Shown piece by piece: positions 16,955-25,513 of a stretch of 64,000 bases of DNA (positions within the stretch are counted from its first letter, which is position 1; the number at the start of each line of letters is the position of its first letter). The translations under genes and the position numbers were made by a program. The DNA is from an uncultured Desulfobulbus sp. Lineage in GTDB: Bacteria; Desulfobacterota; Desulfobulbia; Desulfobulbales; Desulfobulbaceae. The notes beneath the pieces were generated by a model, which was not told the origin of the DNA, ran no database searches, and was given only the letters and a program-made list of their open reading frames with translations. The stretch covers positions 1,768,001 to 1,832,000 of the forward strand of contig NZ_OY762276.1 in NCBI RefSeq assembly GCF_963665445.1. Direction: 5' to 3'.

Positions 16955-17543
16955 ATTCTTTCGATTCACAGGCTGGCTGGCAGCTGCGTCGTGGATTGTC
17001 CTCGGCCTTTGCTGCTGCGGGAGCGCAACGCCACCGATAAGCTATTACACACTGCTCGGGCCGGAGCTTATGCCCGTGACAACGTGTCGGGCACCGCAGA
17101 TGGCTCTGTTGGTCGGCCCGGTCACTGTTCCCGATACGCTGAAGCACTCGCAGATAGTTACCGGACGGGCAGGGGAGCATTACCGGCTCAGTGAAAATCA
17201 ACGCTGGAGCGGCGAGCTTGAGAACGATTTGGCCCAGGCCGTGGGGGAATATTTTTCCCGCAGGTTCGGTACCGAGCAGATCGACTACTACCCGGTTCGC
17301 CATTTTGCCCATCTGCTCAGTCAGGTGCCCCTGGACGTCCTGGCGATGGACGGGGTGATCGGCGAGGAGGCGCGATTGGAGGTGCGCTGGACGCTGCTGG
17401 ATCCCGAGACCGGGATGGCGAAGGCAACAGGCAGAAGCCTCTGCCGAATGCGGCCCGCAGATGGCAGCCATGAGGCCTGGGTGGCGGCCCAGCGCGCCAA
17501 TATTCGCTGCCTTGGTGAGGAAATCGCAGCTGCCTTGCGGTGA
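16947..17543 (+). CDS. pqiC: PqiC-type outer-membrane lipoprotein (ABC-type transport auxiliary)
   Basis: 198 residues with a lipoprotein signal peptide (WIVLGLCCCGSA; the lipidated Cys is about residue 24). The mature part starts with YYTLLGPELMP, the usual opening of the YmbA/PqiC family, followed by LLVGPVTVPDTLKHSQIVTG and a domain that docks on the PqiB tunnel at the outer membrane. The gene overlaps the end of the pqiB remnant by 8 nt, so it belonged to that operon. It appears intact although its partners are decayed, and is presumably on the way to being lost. Confidence 0.8.
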   Translation: MIEFFRFTGWLAAASWIVLGLCCCGSATPPISYYTLLGPELMPVTTCRAPQMALLVGPVTVPDTLKHSQIVTGRAGEHYRLSENQRWSGELENDLAQAVGEYFSRRFGTEQIDYYPVRHFAHLLSQVPLDVLAMDGVIGEEARLEVRWTLLDPETGMAKATGRSLCRMRPADGSHEAWVAAQRANIRCLGEEIAAALR

Positions 17544-17669
17544 TAGAGCCCAGCTATGCCCTGCGACTGTTGTTGCAGCTTTTCTTACCGGATTGGTTCT
17601 CCTGTCGGTGGGAGTTGCCTCTGCGGGGGGGGGGTCGCTGTGTCACCGGCGGCTCGAGGTCAGAACAAA

Positions 17670-17702
17670 GAAGGGCCCAAGGCATAGAGCCTCGGGCCCT
17701 TC
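17670..17702 (-). terminator. Terminator of the Hsp20 operon (possibly bidirectional)
   Basis: GAAGGGCCCAAGGC (17670-17683) pairs with GCCTCGGGCCCTTC (17689-17702), one mismatch. On the minus strand the hairpin is followed by TTTGTTCT. It lies 34 bp beyond the last heat-shock gene and also faces pqiC. Confidence 0.7.
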
Positions 17703-17736
17703 GTGTTGGAGTGGTTGGTGGCAACCGCCACCGGGA

Positions 17737-18306
17737 TTATGGCATGGCCGTGATCTCGATTTTTTTCACCTCACCGGCCGGCAGGGCCTTGCGCGGCATG
17801 GTGACGGTCAGAACGCCGTCTTTGAAGGCGGCCTTGATGTTGTCCTGATCAACGTCCTCGGGCAACGAGAGGACTCGCTGAAACGAGCCGTAGCTGCGCT
17901 CGATTCGGTAGTAGTCCTTCCCCTTCTCCTCTTTTTCCTGCTTCTTATCTCCCCGGATGGTCAAGGTGTTGTTGCTGATGTCGATCGACACATCCTTCTC
18001 ACTTACGCCCGGAATCTCGACGGTGAGCAGATATTGGTTCTCTGCGGCGCTCAAATCGACCTTGGGCTTGAGCAGGCTGGTACCGAGAAAGTCGTCGAAA
18101 GCGCCCATCGCCCCCCTATGCGGCAGACCCCAGCCGCGGAAGAACTGGTCAAACATTTGGTCGATATCCCGATGGATCTGCAGCATGGGATCATGGTGAT
18201 GGCCTGTATAGAGCGGCCGTGTTTCTCCCTGTTTGACTGAAACAGGGTGTTCGGTCTCCTCCTCGTGTTTAAACCAGTTCCACGGAGCCAATTTTTTCAG
18301 TTCCAT
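17737..18306 (-). CDS. Small heat-shock protein Hsp20 (alpha-crystallin type), 189 residues
   Basis: Small heat-shock proteins form oligomers that hold unfolding proteins for refolding by DnaK/ClpB. The N-terminal arm is long and His-rich (YTGHHHDPMLQIHRDID). The alpha-crystallin domain runs from about residue 85 (PKVDLSAAENQYLLTVEIPG) through DKKQEKEEKGKDYYRIERSY with FQRVLSLPEDVD, to the signature GVLTVTMPRKALPAGE. ATG 18306 is chosen because GGAGGGAGG lies immediately upstream. This is the third gene of a three-gene hsp20 array, and a terminator follows. Confidence 0.95.
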   Translation of the reverse strand: MELKKLAPWNWFKHEEETEHPVSVKQGETRPLYTGHHHDPMLQIHRDIDQMFDQFFRGWGLPHRGAMGAFDDFLGTSLLKPKVDLSAAENQYLLTVEIPGVSEKDVSIDISNNTLTIRGDKKQEKEEKGKDYYRIERSYGSFQRVLSLPEDVDQDNIKAAFKDGVLTVTMPRKALPAGEVKKIEITAMP

Positions 18307-18346
18307 AACCTCCCTCCTCTCTTCTCTGTTGAGTTGGCAAGGTATA

Positions 18347-18733
18347 TCAGCCAACCTTGATTTCGATCTGGCGCGGTTTGGCAGCCTCGGATTTGGGCAA
18401 ATGCAGGCAAAGCTGACCGTTTTTGAGCTCGGCGCTGACCTTGCTGGTGTCAATGCTTTGCGGTACGGAGAAATTTCTACGGAATTCCACGTCGCCGAAT
18501 TCGCGCCAGGTCGAAGCGCCATTCACCTGCAACCGGCGTATACCGGAAAGGGTCATCTTGCCGTTGTCGATACTGATGGCAATGTCCTCCTTCTGCACAC
18601 CGGGCATATCCGCATGGAGAAGGATCTCCTGATCGTTTTCATAGACATCGATCTCCGGTGCGATAACCGGAAACTGTTTGGTCAGGTTGTCGCCTTGAGT
18701 ATTGCTGGTAACCAGCTCGCTCTTCTCGCTCAT
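18347..18733 (-). CDS. Small heat-shock protein Hsp20, 128 residues
   Basis: Compact alpha-crystallin domain protein: EIDVYENDQEILLHADMPG, SIDNGKMTLSG and GQLCLHLPKSEAAKPRQIEI. It has a strong ribosome site AAGGAGG. The N-terminal arm is short (about 25 residues), unlike its two neighbours, suggesting different assembly or that it co-assembles with them. It lies 40 bp upstream of the third hsp20 gene and 107 bp downstream of the first, so one transcript is likely. Confidence 0.95.
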   Translation of the reverse strand: MSEKSELVTSNTQGDNLTKQFPVIAPEIDVYENDQEILLHADMPGVQKEDIAISIDNGKMTLSGIRRLQVNGASTWREFGDVEFRRNFSVPQSIDTSKVSAELKNGQLCLHLPKSEAAKPRQIEIKVG

Positions 18734-18840
18734 GGGTACCTCCTTAAGATAGTTGATGAGTCATGTATCGTAAAATTATTACGTTGTGAACTTAGAAGCG
18801 TCATTTTCGAGGCTTTTCACGGAAATGACTAAAGTGACAA

Positions 18841-19287
18841 TTAATGAATGGCGATCTGACGTGGTTTTGCTGTTTCGGCCTTGGGAAGCACCAGCTTGAG
18901 CAAACCGTCTTTCAGTCCGGCCTCAACCTTTGCTGCGTCGACATCGTAGGGCAGAGTGAAGCTGCGCGAAAAATTCCCGACGTTTCGTTCGGTACGATGG
19001 GTTTTGAAGCCTTCGGGTGCATCGCCCTTGCGGGTTCCGCTGATTTGCAGGTAGTTGCCCTGAATTTTCACCTGCAGATCCTCCTTGGCCACACCGGGAA
19101 CCTCGGCCACGATCTCCAGGTTGTCACCGGTGTCACTCAGGTTGGTTCTGGGATAGGCCTCGGCGCCGACCCAGGCATAGCCCGGCGTGGCGGTTCGATC
19201 GTAATCGCTGAAAAGGGTGTTCATGTGGTTACGGAAAAGATCCATGGCCCCCAGGAACTGATGAATGTCGTTGAACCGGGAAAACAT
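18841..19287 (-). CDS. Small heat-shock protein Hsp20, first of three
   Basis: 148 residues. The start ATG 19287 follows GAGGAGG; an upstream extension of the frame (rich in Thr) is not supported. The N-terminal arm (MFSRFNDIHQFLGAMDLFRN) is followed by the alpha-crystallin domain (TNLSDTGDNLEIVAEVPGVA ... GTRKGDAPEGFKTHRTERN ... GLLKLVLPKAETAKPRQIAI). It heads the minus-strand array and is divergent from the gene at 19469 across a 181-bp gap holding a perfect inverted repeat. No CIRCE element or clear sigma-32 promoter was seen. Confidence 0.95.
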   Translation of the reverse strand: MFSRFNDIHQFLGAMDLFRNHMNTLFSDYDRTATPGYAWVGAEAYPRTNLSDTGDNLEIVAEVPGVAKEDLQVKIQGNYLQISGTRKGDAPEGFKTHRTERNVGNFSRSFTLPYDVDAAKVEAGLKDGLLKLVLPKAETAKPRQIAIH

Positions 19288-19409
19288 ACGGCCTCCTCTA
19301 GTTGTTGTAGTGGTTGGTATAGGTAGTTGACCTTGCGCAACTCCTGCTCGTTTATGCACAAAAAAATAAGCATGACGAAATGTGCGTCAATAGGTGTTAA
19401 TATTTTTTA

Positions 19410-19452
19410 TTTGCATTACTTTATTTGTATTATGTATATAAAGTAATGCAAA
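19410..19452. promoter_or_regulatory. Perfect 15-bp inverted repeat: probable operator over divergent promoters
   Basis: TTTGCATTACTTTAT (19410-19424) and ATAAAGTAATGCAAA (19438-19452) are exact reverse complements with a 13-bp spacer. On the plus strand, TTGCAT (19411-19416) and TATATA (19435-19440) are 18 bp apart and could be -35/-10 boxes for the gene at 19469; the symmetry creates a similar TTGCAT on the other strand towards the hsp20 array. A dimeric regulator bound here would cover both promoters. The neighbouring ribbon-helix-helix-like protein is the obvious candidate. Confidence 0.65.
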
Positions 19453-19468
19453 GTGTATTGGGGGGATC

Positions 19469-20068
19469 ATGAAAAAGAGAGATGGGAACCTGCCTGCAGG
19501 CGAAGAGATTTTTTCCGGTCTGTCAGCGGATATATTGAAAGGACGTCAATCGGTGAGGGCAACCTTTCGTCTGCCTTCGCAAATCATCGCGCTTTTGAGC
19601 GTTGCGGCCAGTCAGCTGGGATTAAAGCAGAAATCCCTGTTTGACCAACTGGTTGAAGATCAGGAGGTGCTGACCCAGCTGGCCCAGTTGGCTGAAGACT
19701 ACCAGCCTGTTGAACAGCGGCGTCAGCAAAAAACCTATGTGGTGAGCCGCAATGCCTTGGTGTCGCTGGAACATGTGGCACGGGAGTGCGGTTTGCCGCG
19801 CGATCTCCTGGTTGAGCTCTCGATACAGCGATTGGTGCCGGTGTTGAGTTCAGAGCAGGAAAAAAACAAGAAACGGCAATATGTGCTTGAGAAAATAATG
19901 GAATTGCAGCGGCAGAGCGGGGTGTTGCTTGAGGAAAGCCTCGATATATTGGGTGAAGACGATGTTGCTAGTCAACTGGTTGCCGCTGTGGGGGCGCATC
20001 TGCAGCAGGCCGCGGATGCGTTGAGCCAGCGAGTCGAACAGGGGCGGGAACTTGATCAATATCAGTAA
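19469..20068 (+). CDS. Putative DNA-binding protein with two ribbon-helix-helix-like segments
   Basis: 199 residues, no named family recognised. Two similar segments look like beta-strand plus two helices: residues about 29-62 (VRATFRLPSQIIALLSVAAS then QLGLKQKSLFDQL) and 90-120 (KTYVVSRNALVSLEHVAREC then GLPRDLLVELSIQ). Tandem ribbon-helix-helix motifs could form a one-chain DNA-binding dimer. The C-terminal third is helical and Gln/Glu-rich, possibly coiled coil. The ribosome site GGGGGGA is just upstream of the ATG. Its position facing three hsp20 genes across a palindrome suggests it regulates them and itself. This is inference. Confidence 0.55.
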   Translation: MKKRDGNLPAGEEIFSGLSADILKGRQSVRATFRLPSQIIALLSVAASQLGLKQKSLFDQLVEDQEVLTQLAQLAEDYQPVEQRRQQKTYVVSRNALVSLEHVARECGLPRDLLVELSIQRLVPVLSSEQEKNKKRQYVLEKIMELQRQSGVLLEESLDILGEDDVASQLVAAVGAHLQQAADALSQRVEQGRELDQYQ

Positions 20069-20256
20069 CTATTTCTCGGAATAATGCTTGAATTTTGACG
20101 AAATATCAGGAAGAATAAGAGGCTCCTCGAAAAGAAATTTTTCCCACAATGTGGCTTGTTGAAACCAGGCGCATTTAGGGTCTTGCAACACGAGTGATTT
20201 TGTAACGTATTGTAATCTAATAAGAAAATTTATATAAGATTTTTTGATGAAAAAAA

Positions 20257-20285
20257 TTGACAGAGCCGAGAAATTTTGTCATAAT
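20257..20285 (+). promoter_or_regulatory. Near-consensus sigma-70 promoter upstream of rex
   Basis: TTGACA (20257-20262) and CATAAT (20280-20285) are exactly 17 bp apart, about 95 bp upstream of the rex start. It should drive rex and, by the tight spacing, the hydrogenase genes. The rest of the 20069-20384 gap is AT-rich; no clear Rex operator (TTGTGA-N-TCACAA) was found. Confidence 0.7.
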
Positions 20286-20384
20286 GATTTCGAGAATTAA
20301 TTCTCTAATAGGTTTTGTCGGCGCAGGGGGTATGGCGCTGGTAATCGATATCTTCTTCTTGAATAGCGTTTTGGGGAATAGAGT

Positions 20385-21077
20385 ATGCAAAACAGTACAG
20401 TGAAGGCAATCCGGAGTATTTTAAAAGGCGCGCCGGAGCCGACACTGCGACGTTTGCCGTTATATTACCGATTGCTGAAACAGTTGCGTGAAACGGGGCG
20501 CACCGGCATATCATGCACCGTCATTGGCACGGAACTCAAGCTCGACGCCACGCAGGTTCGCAAGGATATCGAAATGACCGGAACCGTGGGGCGGCCTAAG
20601 GTCGGATACGAAATCAATGAGCTGATCTGTGCCATCGAGCGATTTTTGGGGTGGGACGTCATCACCGAAGCCTTCCTCGTCGGGGCCGGGAATTTAGGAG
20701 AAGCCTTGATGGGGTATCCTGGCTTTTCCGAATGCGGTCTCAGTATCGTGGCTGCCTTTGATGTGGATCCCAACAAGTGTCACCGGGTTATTCATGGGAA
20801 GCATGTGCGGCACATCAGCAAACTGACGGAACTGATGCGCAGGATGCGCGTCCGTTTCGGTATCATCACCGTGCCTGCACCTGAAGCGCAGCAGGCTGCT
20901 GATCTGTTGGTTGAAGGGGGCGCGATGGCGATCTGGAATTTCGCTCCGGCAAAAATTCACGTACCGGAACGTGTGATTGTGACCAACGAAGATCTGTACT
21001 GCTCTCTGGCGGTTCTGTCACAAAAAATGACGAAGAAGCTGGCTGAGTCCCGTGCAAAAGGAGTATCCAAATCATGA
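20385..21077 (+). CDS. rex: Redox-sensing transcriptional repressor Rex
   Basis: 230 residues. Rex senses the NADH/NAD+ ratio and represses anaerobic or fermentative genes when NADH is low. The N-terminal winged helix (LRRLPLYYRLLKQLRETG ... ISCTVIGTELKLDATQVRKD) is followed by the Rossmann fold with VGAGNLGEALMGYPGF and a conserved FDVDPNK acid patch. Its stop overlaps the next start (ATGA), so rex is translationally coupled to the bifurcating hydrogenase genes it probably controls, linking hydrogen metabolism to the NADH pool. Confidence 0.95.
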   Translation: MQNSTVKAIRSILKGAPEPTLRRLPLYYRLLKQLRETGRTGISCTVIGTELKLDATQVRKDIEMTGTVGRPKVGYEINELICAIERFLGWDVITEAFLVGAGNLGEALMGYPGFSECGLSIVAAFDVDPNKCHRVIHGKHVRHISKLTELMRRMRVRFGIITVPAPEAQQAADLLVEGGAMAIWNFAPAKIHVPERVIVTNEDLYCSLAVLSQKMTKKLAESRAKGVSKS

Positions 21078-21589
21078 CCACCCTTGAGCAGGATGCTCTT
21101 TTGCAACCGCCTGCGCGCCGCTTTGACAAAGTATGTGCCATCCTTGAACACAACGGCAAACACCCCCAAAGGCTAATCCCCATTCTCCAGGCCGTTCAGG
21201 AAGAATATCGCTATCTTCCAGAAGACGTACTCACCTTTGTGGCCGATGGTCTCAACGTACCGCCGGCACGCGTCTTTGGCGTCGCCACCTTTTACTCCCA
21301 CTTTGCCCTCGAACCCAAAGGCAAATACCTCATTCGTCTCTGTGACGGTACAGCCTGCCACGTCAAGCGTTCGATCCCCATCCTTGAGGCGATTTATAAA
21401 CGCCTCGGAGTTTCAGCCAAGAAGAATACCACCGAGGATATGTTGTTCACCGTGGAGACCGTTGCCTGTCTCGGTGCCTGCGGACTGGCCCCGGTTGTGG
21501 TCATCAATGAAGAAGTTCATGGCCAAATGACTCCCGAAACAACCCTTCAACTGATTGACGAGATCGAATTGCGGGAGAAACAGTCATGA
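21074..21589 (+). CDS. hydC: NAD-dependent [FeFe] hydrogenase subunit, NuoE-like (HydC/HndA)
   Basis: 171 residues, NuoE family. The thioredoxin-like fold binds a [2Fe-2S] cluster through four Cys: CDGTAC and CLGACG. The N-terminal helical part (RFDKVCAILEHNGKHPQRLI) is standard. This small subunit passes electrons between the flavin subunit and the hydrogenase. It overlaps rex upstream and hydB downstream by 4 nt, so the genes are translated together. The alternative, a complex I NuoE, is excluded by the adjacent H-cluster subunit. Confidence 0.93.
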   Translation: MTTLEQDALLQPPARRFDKVCAILEHNGKHPQRLIPILQAVQEEYRYLPEDVLTFVADGLNVPPARVFGVATFYSHFALEPKGKYLIRLCDGTACHVKRSIPILEAIYKRLGVSAKKNTTEDMLFTVETVACLGACGLAPVVVINEEVHGQMTPETTLQLIDEIELREKQS

Positions 21590-23469
21590 GCATGCCGTAC
21601 AACGCCACCCATCCCGATCCCCTCATGGGGGCGCAGCGCCGCGTTGTTCTCTGCGCCGGGACCGGCTGTGTCGCAAACGGGGCGCTCAAGGTCTTTGCCG
21701 CTTTTCAGGATCGGATGATCGAACGAAACCTGCCGTTCACCGTGGAGCTCAGGGAAGAGGACGACAACCACGATAAAACCGCCTTTACCCGCAGTGGTTG
21801 CCAGGGCTTTTGTCAGATGGGACCACTGGTGACCATCCTGCCGGAGAATATTCTCTACAACCAGGTGCGGGTGAGCGACGTCGACGAGATTATTGAAACG
21901 AGCCTCCTTTGCGGCGAGGTGGTGGAGCGGCTGCTCTACACCGAACCCGTCAATGGCCACGCCTGCAAGGGTCCGGATGACATTCCCTTTTATACCCGAC
22001 AGCAGCGCTTTGTCCTGGGCGAATGCGGAATCATCGATCCGGAAAATCTGGACGAGTACATGCGTATCGGCGGCTATGAGGCCGCCAAAAAGGCGTTTCT
22101 CCATATGTCGCCTGAAGAGATCTGTACAGAAATCAAAGAATCCGGTCTTCGTGGACGCGGTGGCGGCGGATTTCCCACCGGCGTCAAGTGGGAGGCGGCC
22201 TGCAAACAGGTCAGCGACAAGAAATACGTGATCTGCAACGCCGATGAGGGCGACCCCGGTGCCTTCATGAACCGCTCGGTCATGGAGGGAAACCCCCATT
22301 CGGTAATCGAGGGATTGATGATTGCCGCCCGGGCCATCGGCGCCGATGAGACCCTGGTCTACGTGCGCGCCGAGTATCCGCTTGCAGTCCAGCGCATGCG
22401 CCGCGCGGTCAAGGATGCCGAGGCGCGGGGCATACTCGGGGCGAACGTTTTTGAATCCGGAGCCAGCGTCAGCTGCGAGATCATGGAAGGTGCGGGTGCC
22501 TTTGTCTGCGGCGAGGAAACCGCAATGATCGCCTCCATCGAGGGCCAGCGCGGCATGCCCCGCCCCAAACCTCCGTTTCCGGCCCAGAGCGGCCTGTGGG
22601 GCAAGCCGACCATTATCAACAACGTCGAGACCCTCGCCCACTCCGTTCGTATCATACGGGAAGGAGCATCCCGTTTTCGCGAACTGGGAACCACCAATTC
22701 GCCCGGAACAAAGACCTTTGCCCTCACCGGCCATGTGGTCAACACCGGTCTGATCGAGGTGCCCTTTGGCACCACCCTGCGCGAGATCGTCTACAACATT
22801 GGCGGCGGCGTCACCAAATCCGACGGGACCATTGATCCTGCCGGGTTCAAGGCGGTGCAGATCGGCGGACCTTCGGGCGGTTGTCTGACTCCCGATCACC
22901 TCGAGCTGTCCATGGACTTCGATTCGCTGCGTTCCGTGGGGGCCATGGTGGGTAGCGGTGGCCTGGTGGTGATGAATCAGGACACCTGCATGGTTTCCGT
23001 GGCCCGGTTCTTCATGGAGTTCACCCAGCGGGAGAGCTGCGGCAAGTGCGTGCTCTGCCGCGAGGGTACCCAGCAGATGCTGGCCATGATGGACGATATC
23101 ATCGAAGGCCGTGCCGATGAAAACACCATTCCCCTGTTGAGGGAATTGGCCCTGGCGGTCCAGAAGGGCTCGCTCTGCGGGCTTGGCAAAACCGCCCCCA
23201 ACCCGGTCCTGTCCACCCTCCACTATTTTGCCGATGAGTACGAGGCGCATGTGCGCGACAAACACTGTCCTGCCGGGCAATGCAAGGCGCTGATGAAGCC
23301 CTGGATCGATGCCGAGAAATGCAAGGGCTGCGGCCTCTGTGCCAAGAAGTGCCCGGTGGAGGCGATCAGCGGCGAAAAGAAGCAAGCGCACGTGATCGAT
23401 CAAGACAAGTGTATCAAATGCGGTGTTTGCGTTCAGGCGTGCAAGTTCGACGCTGTGTTTGGATTCTAA
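21586..23469 (+). CDS. hydB: NAD(P)-dependent [FeFe] hydrogenase flavoprotein subunit (HydB/HndC)
   Basis: 627 residues in four parts: an N-terminal thioredoxin-like [2Fe-2S] domain (CAGTGC and GCQGFC); a NuoF-like FMN/NAD domain with RGRGGGGFPTG and GEETAMIASIEGQRG; a [4Fe-4S] site (SCGKCVLCREGTQQ plus the later Cys in LCGLGK); and a C-terminal ferredoxin domain with two [4Fe-4S] motifs (CKGCGLCAKKCP and CIKCGVCVQACK). This domain order is that of HydB of trimeric electron-bifurcating hydrogenases, where FMN is the likely bifurcation site between NADH and ferredoxin. Cytoplasmic complex with HydA and HydC. Confidence 0.95.
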   Translation: MSMPYNATHPDPLMGAQRRVVLCAGTGCVANGALKVFAAFQDRMIERNLPFTVELREEDDNHDKTAFTRSGCQGFCQMGPLVTILPENILYNQVRVSDVDEIIETSLLCGEVVERLLYTEPVNGHACKGPDDIPFYTRQQRFVLGECGIIDPENLDEYMRIGGYEAAKKAFLHMSPEEICTEIKESGLRGRGGGGFPTGVKWEAACKQVSDKKYVICNADEGDPGAFMNRSVMEGNPHSVIEGLMIAARAIGADETLVYVRAEYPLAVQRMRRAVKDAEARGILGANVFESGASVSCEIMEGAGAFVCGEETAMIASIEGQRGMPRPKPPFPAQSGLWGKPTIINNVETLAHSVRIIREGASRFRELGTTNSPGTKTFALTGHVVNTGLIEVPFGTTLREIVYNIGGGVTKSDGTIDPAGFKAVQIGGPSGGCLTPDHLELSMDFDSLRSVGAMVGSGGLVVMNQDTCMVSVARFFMEFTQRESCGKCVLCREGTQQMLAMMDDIIEGRADENTIPLLRELALAVQKGSLCGLGKTAPNPVLSTLHYFADEYEAHVRDKHCPAGQCKALMKPWIDAEKCKGCGLCAKKCPVEAISGEKKQAHVIDQDKCIKCGVCVQACKFDAVFGF

Positions 23470-23482
23470 GGAGGCTGCAAGA

Positions 23483-25513
23483 ATGAAGACGACCACAGCC
23501 ACCGTGACCATCGACGGCCGCAAAATTGCCATCGAGGGCGAAAAAAATTTGCTGGAACTGGTGCGGAAGGCCGGTATCGACCTGCCCACCTTCTGTTATC
23601 ACTCCGATTTGAGCGTTTACGGAGCCTGCCGGCTCTGCTTGGTGGAGATCGAAGGACGCGGTATTCTCGGTGCCTGTTCCACCCCGCCTGAGAAGGGGAT
23701 GGTGATTCGCACCAATACCCAGGAACTGCGCGAGATTCGCAAGATTTCCATTGAGTTACTCCTGGCCAACCACGACCGGGAATGCACCAGTTGTGTTCGC
23801 AGCGGTTCCTGTCAGCTGCAGGATATCGCCCGCCGTCTGGGGATCACCAACATCCGCTATCGTTCGATCTATGAACCGAAAAAGGTGGATACCTCCAGCC
23901 CGGCCTTGATCCGCGACCCCAACAAATGTGTGCTCTGCGGCGACTGCGTACGGTTCTGCGACGAGATCCAGTCAATCGGCGCGATCGATTTTGCCTACCG
24001 GGGCCATGATGCAGCCGTAGTGCCGGCTTTTGGTCGTGACCTGGCCTCCACCGAGTGTGTCAACTGCGGTCAGTGTGCTGCCGTCTGTCCCACCGGTGCC
24101 CTGGCCCCGGCCTCGCAGATCGATCAGGTCTGGCAGGCGATCAACGATCCCCGCAAGGTGGTCGTGGCCCAGATCGCCCCGGCGGTTCGGGTGGCCATCG
24201 GAGAGGAATTCGGCCTGGAGTACGGGCTCACCACCACCGGTCAGCTCGTGGCCGCGATGAAGCGGATGGGCTTTGACACGGTGTACGACACCAGTTTCAC
24301 CGCCGATCTGACCGTGGTGGAAGAGGCTAACGAGTTCATCGCGCGCAAGACCAATGGAGAGCGACTCCCCCTGTTCACCAGCTGCTGTCCGGGCTGGGTC
24401 AAGTTTGCCGAGCAGTATTTTCCGCAGCTCCTGGGCAACCTGAGCACCTGCCGTTCCCCGCAGCAGATGATGGGATCCATGGTCAAACACACCCTGCCGG
24501 GCCAGGTCAGCCGTGACCCCAAGGATGTGGTCATGGTATCAATCATGCCCTGTACAGCGAAGAAGTTCGAGGCTCAGCGGCCTGAGTTTCAGACCAACGG
24601 TACCCCGGATGTTGACTACGTGCTCACCACCCAGGAACTGGCACGGATGATCGAGCAGTCGGGCATGAGCCTGGAGAATCTGCACCCCGCCAGCTTTGAC
24701 ATGCCCATGGGCTTCAAGACCGGCGCCGGTGTCATCTTCGGAAACAGCGGCGGCGTAACCGAGGCGGTACTCCGCTACGCGGTGGGCAAGCTCACCGGCC
24801 AAAATCCGGTTGATCCGGAGTTTGAAGAGATCCGCGGCGAGGACTCGTTGCGCATCATTCGCACCGAAGTCGGGGGCATGGAGTTGCAGCTGGCCATTGT
24901 TCACGGCTTGGCCAAGGCCAGAGAGGTGATGAACCGTATCCTCGACGGATCCCTGATTGTCGATCTGGTCGAGGTCATGGCCTGTCCGGGGGGCTGTATC
25001 GGCGGCGCCGGCCAGCCGGTGAGCCGTGATATAGCCCTGCGCCGTAAAAAACGGGCCGAGGCAATTTACAACACCGACCGCCTGCTTGATCTGCATTGCT
25101 CCCAGGAGAATCATTTCGTCAACGAGTGTTACCAGAAATACCTGGGCGAACCGGGCAGTCGCGAGGCGCATCGTCTGCTCCACACCCACTACCACCATCG
25201 TCGCCGCACCAGTGCCGAAGAGGTGGCTCTTTCCAAGGTTGTCGAGGAAAGTGGCGCAGGCATGCTGGCGGTGCGGGTCTGTGCCGGAACCGGCTGCTTC
25301 CTTCGGAGTTCCCAGGGAATCATCCACGGCCTGATGAAGTATGTCGAGGCCAACGACCTGAGTGACAAGGTCCTGGTGCAGGCCTCGTTCTGTTTTGAGA
25401 AGTGCGGCGACGGCCCCAATGTGGCGGTCGGAGACAACATTATCTCCCATGCCACCCTGGAAAAGGTGATTGAGGCGGTGCACGCAGAATTAGCCCAGGC
25501 AAAGCAGGCGTAG
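23483..25513 (+). CDS. hydA: Catalytic [FeFe] hydrogenase subunit (group A3, HydA/HndD)
   Basis: 676 residues from ATG 23483, which follows AAGGAGG. Domains in order: [2Fe-2S] ferredoxin (Cys38, 49, 52, 65); His-Cys3 [4Fe-4S] (HDRECTSCVRSGSC); two [4Fe-4S] motifs (CVLCGDCVRFC, CVNCGQCAAVC); H-cluster domain with L1 TSCCPGW (about 299-305), L2 MPCTAKK (355-361) and L3 CPGGCIGG (501-508); a small-subunit-like segment; and an extra C-terminal thioredoxin-like [2Fe-2S] domain (CAGTGC, CFEKC). All H-cluster cysteines are present, including the proton-relay Cys. It should reduce protons or oxidise H2 with NAD and ferredoxin coupled by bifurcation. Confidence 0.96.
   Translation: MKTTTATVTIDGRKIAIEGEKNLLELVRKAGIDLPTFCYHSDLSVYGACRLCLVEIEGRGILGACSTPPEKGMVIRTNTQELREIRKISIELLLANHDRECTSCVRSGSCQLQDIARRLGITNIRYRSIYEPKKVDTSSPALIRDPNKCVLCGDCVRFCDEIQSIGAIDFAYRGHDAAVVPAFGRDLASTECVNCGQCAAVCPTGALAPASQIDQVWQAINDPRKVVVAQIAPAVRVAIGEEFGLEYGLTTTGQLVAAMKRMGFDTVYDTSFTADLTVVEEANEFIARKTNGERLPLFTSCCPGWVKFAEQYFPQLLGNLSTCRSPQQMMGSMVKHTLPGQVSRDPKDVVMVSIMPCTAKKFEAQRPEFQTNGTPDVDYVLTTQELARMIEQSGMSLENLHPASFDMPMGFKTGAGVIFGNSGGVTEAVLRYAVGKLTGQNPVDPEFEEIRGEDSLRIIRTEVGGMELQLAIVHGLAKAREVMNRILDGSLIVDLVEVMACPGGCIGGAGQPVSRDIALRRKKRAEAIYNTDRLLDLHCSQENHFVNECYQKYLGEPGSREAHRLLHTHYHHRRRTSAEEVALSKVVEESGAGMLAVRVCAGTGCFLRSSQGIIHGLMKYVEANDLSDKVLVQASFCFEKCGDGPNVAVGDNIISHATLEKVIEAVHAELAQAKQA

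Noticed and set aside
17461..18240. 259-codon plus-strand open frame
   Set aside because: It starts inside pqiC and runs antisense through the Hsp20 gene; both real genes are well supported.
20069..20384. Rex operator upstream of rex
   Set aside because: TTGTAACGTATTGTAATC near 20208 is suggestive but lacks the TTGTGA-N-TCACAA symmetry.
21547..23589. 680-codon open frame antisense to hydB
   Set aside because: It is a codon-bias shadow of a real, strongly conserved gene; no protein-like motifs.
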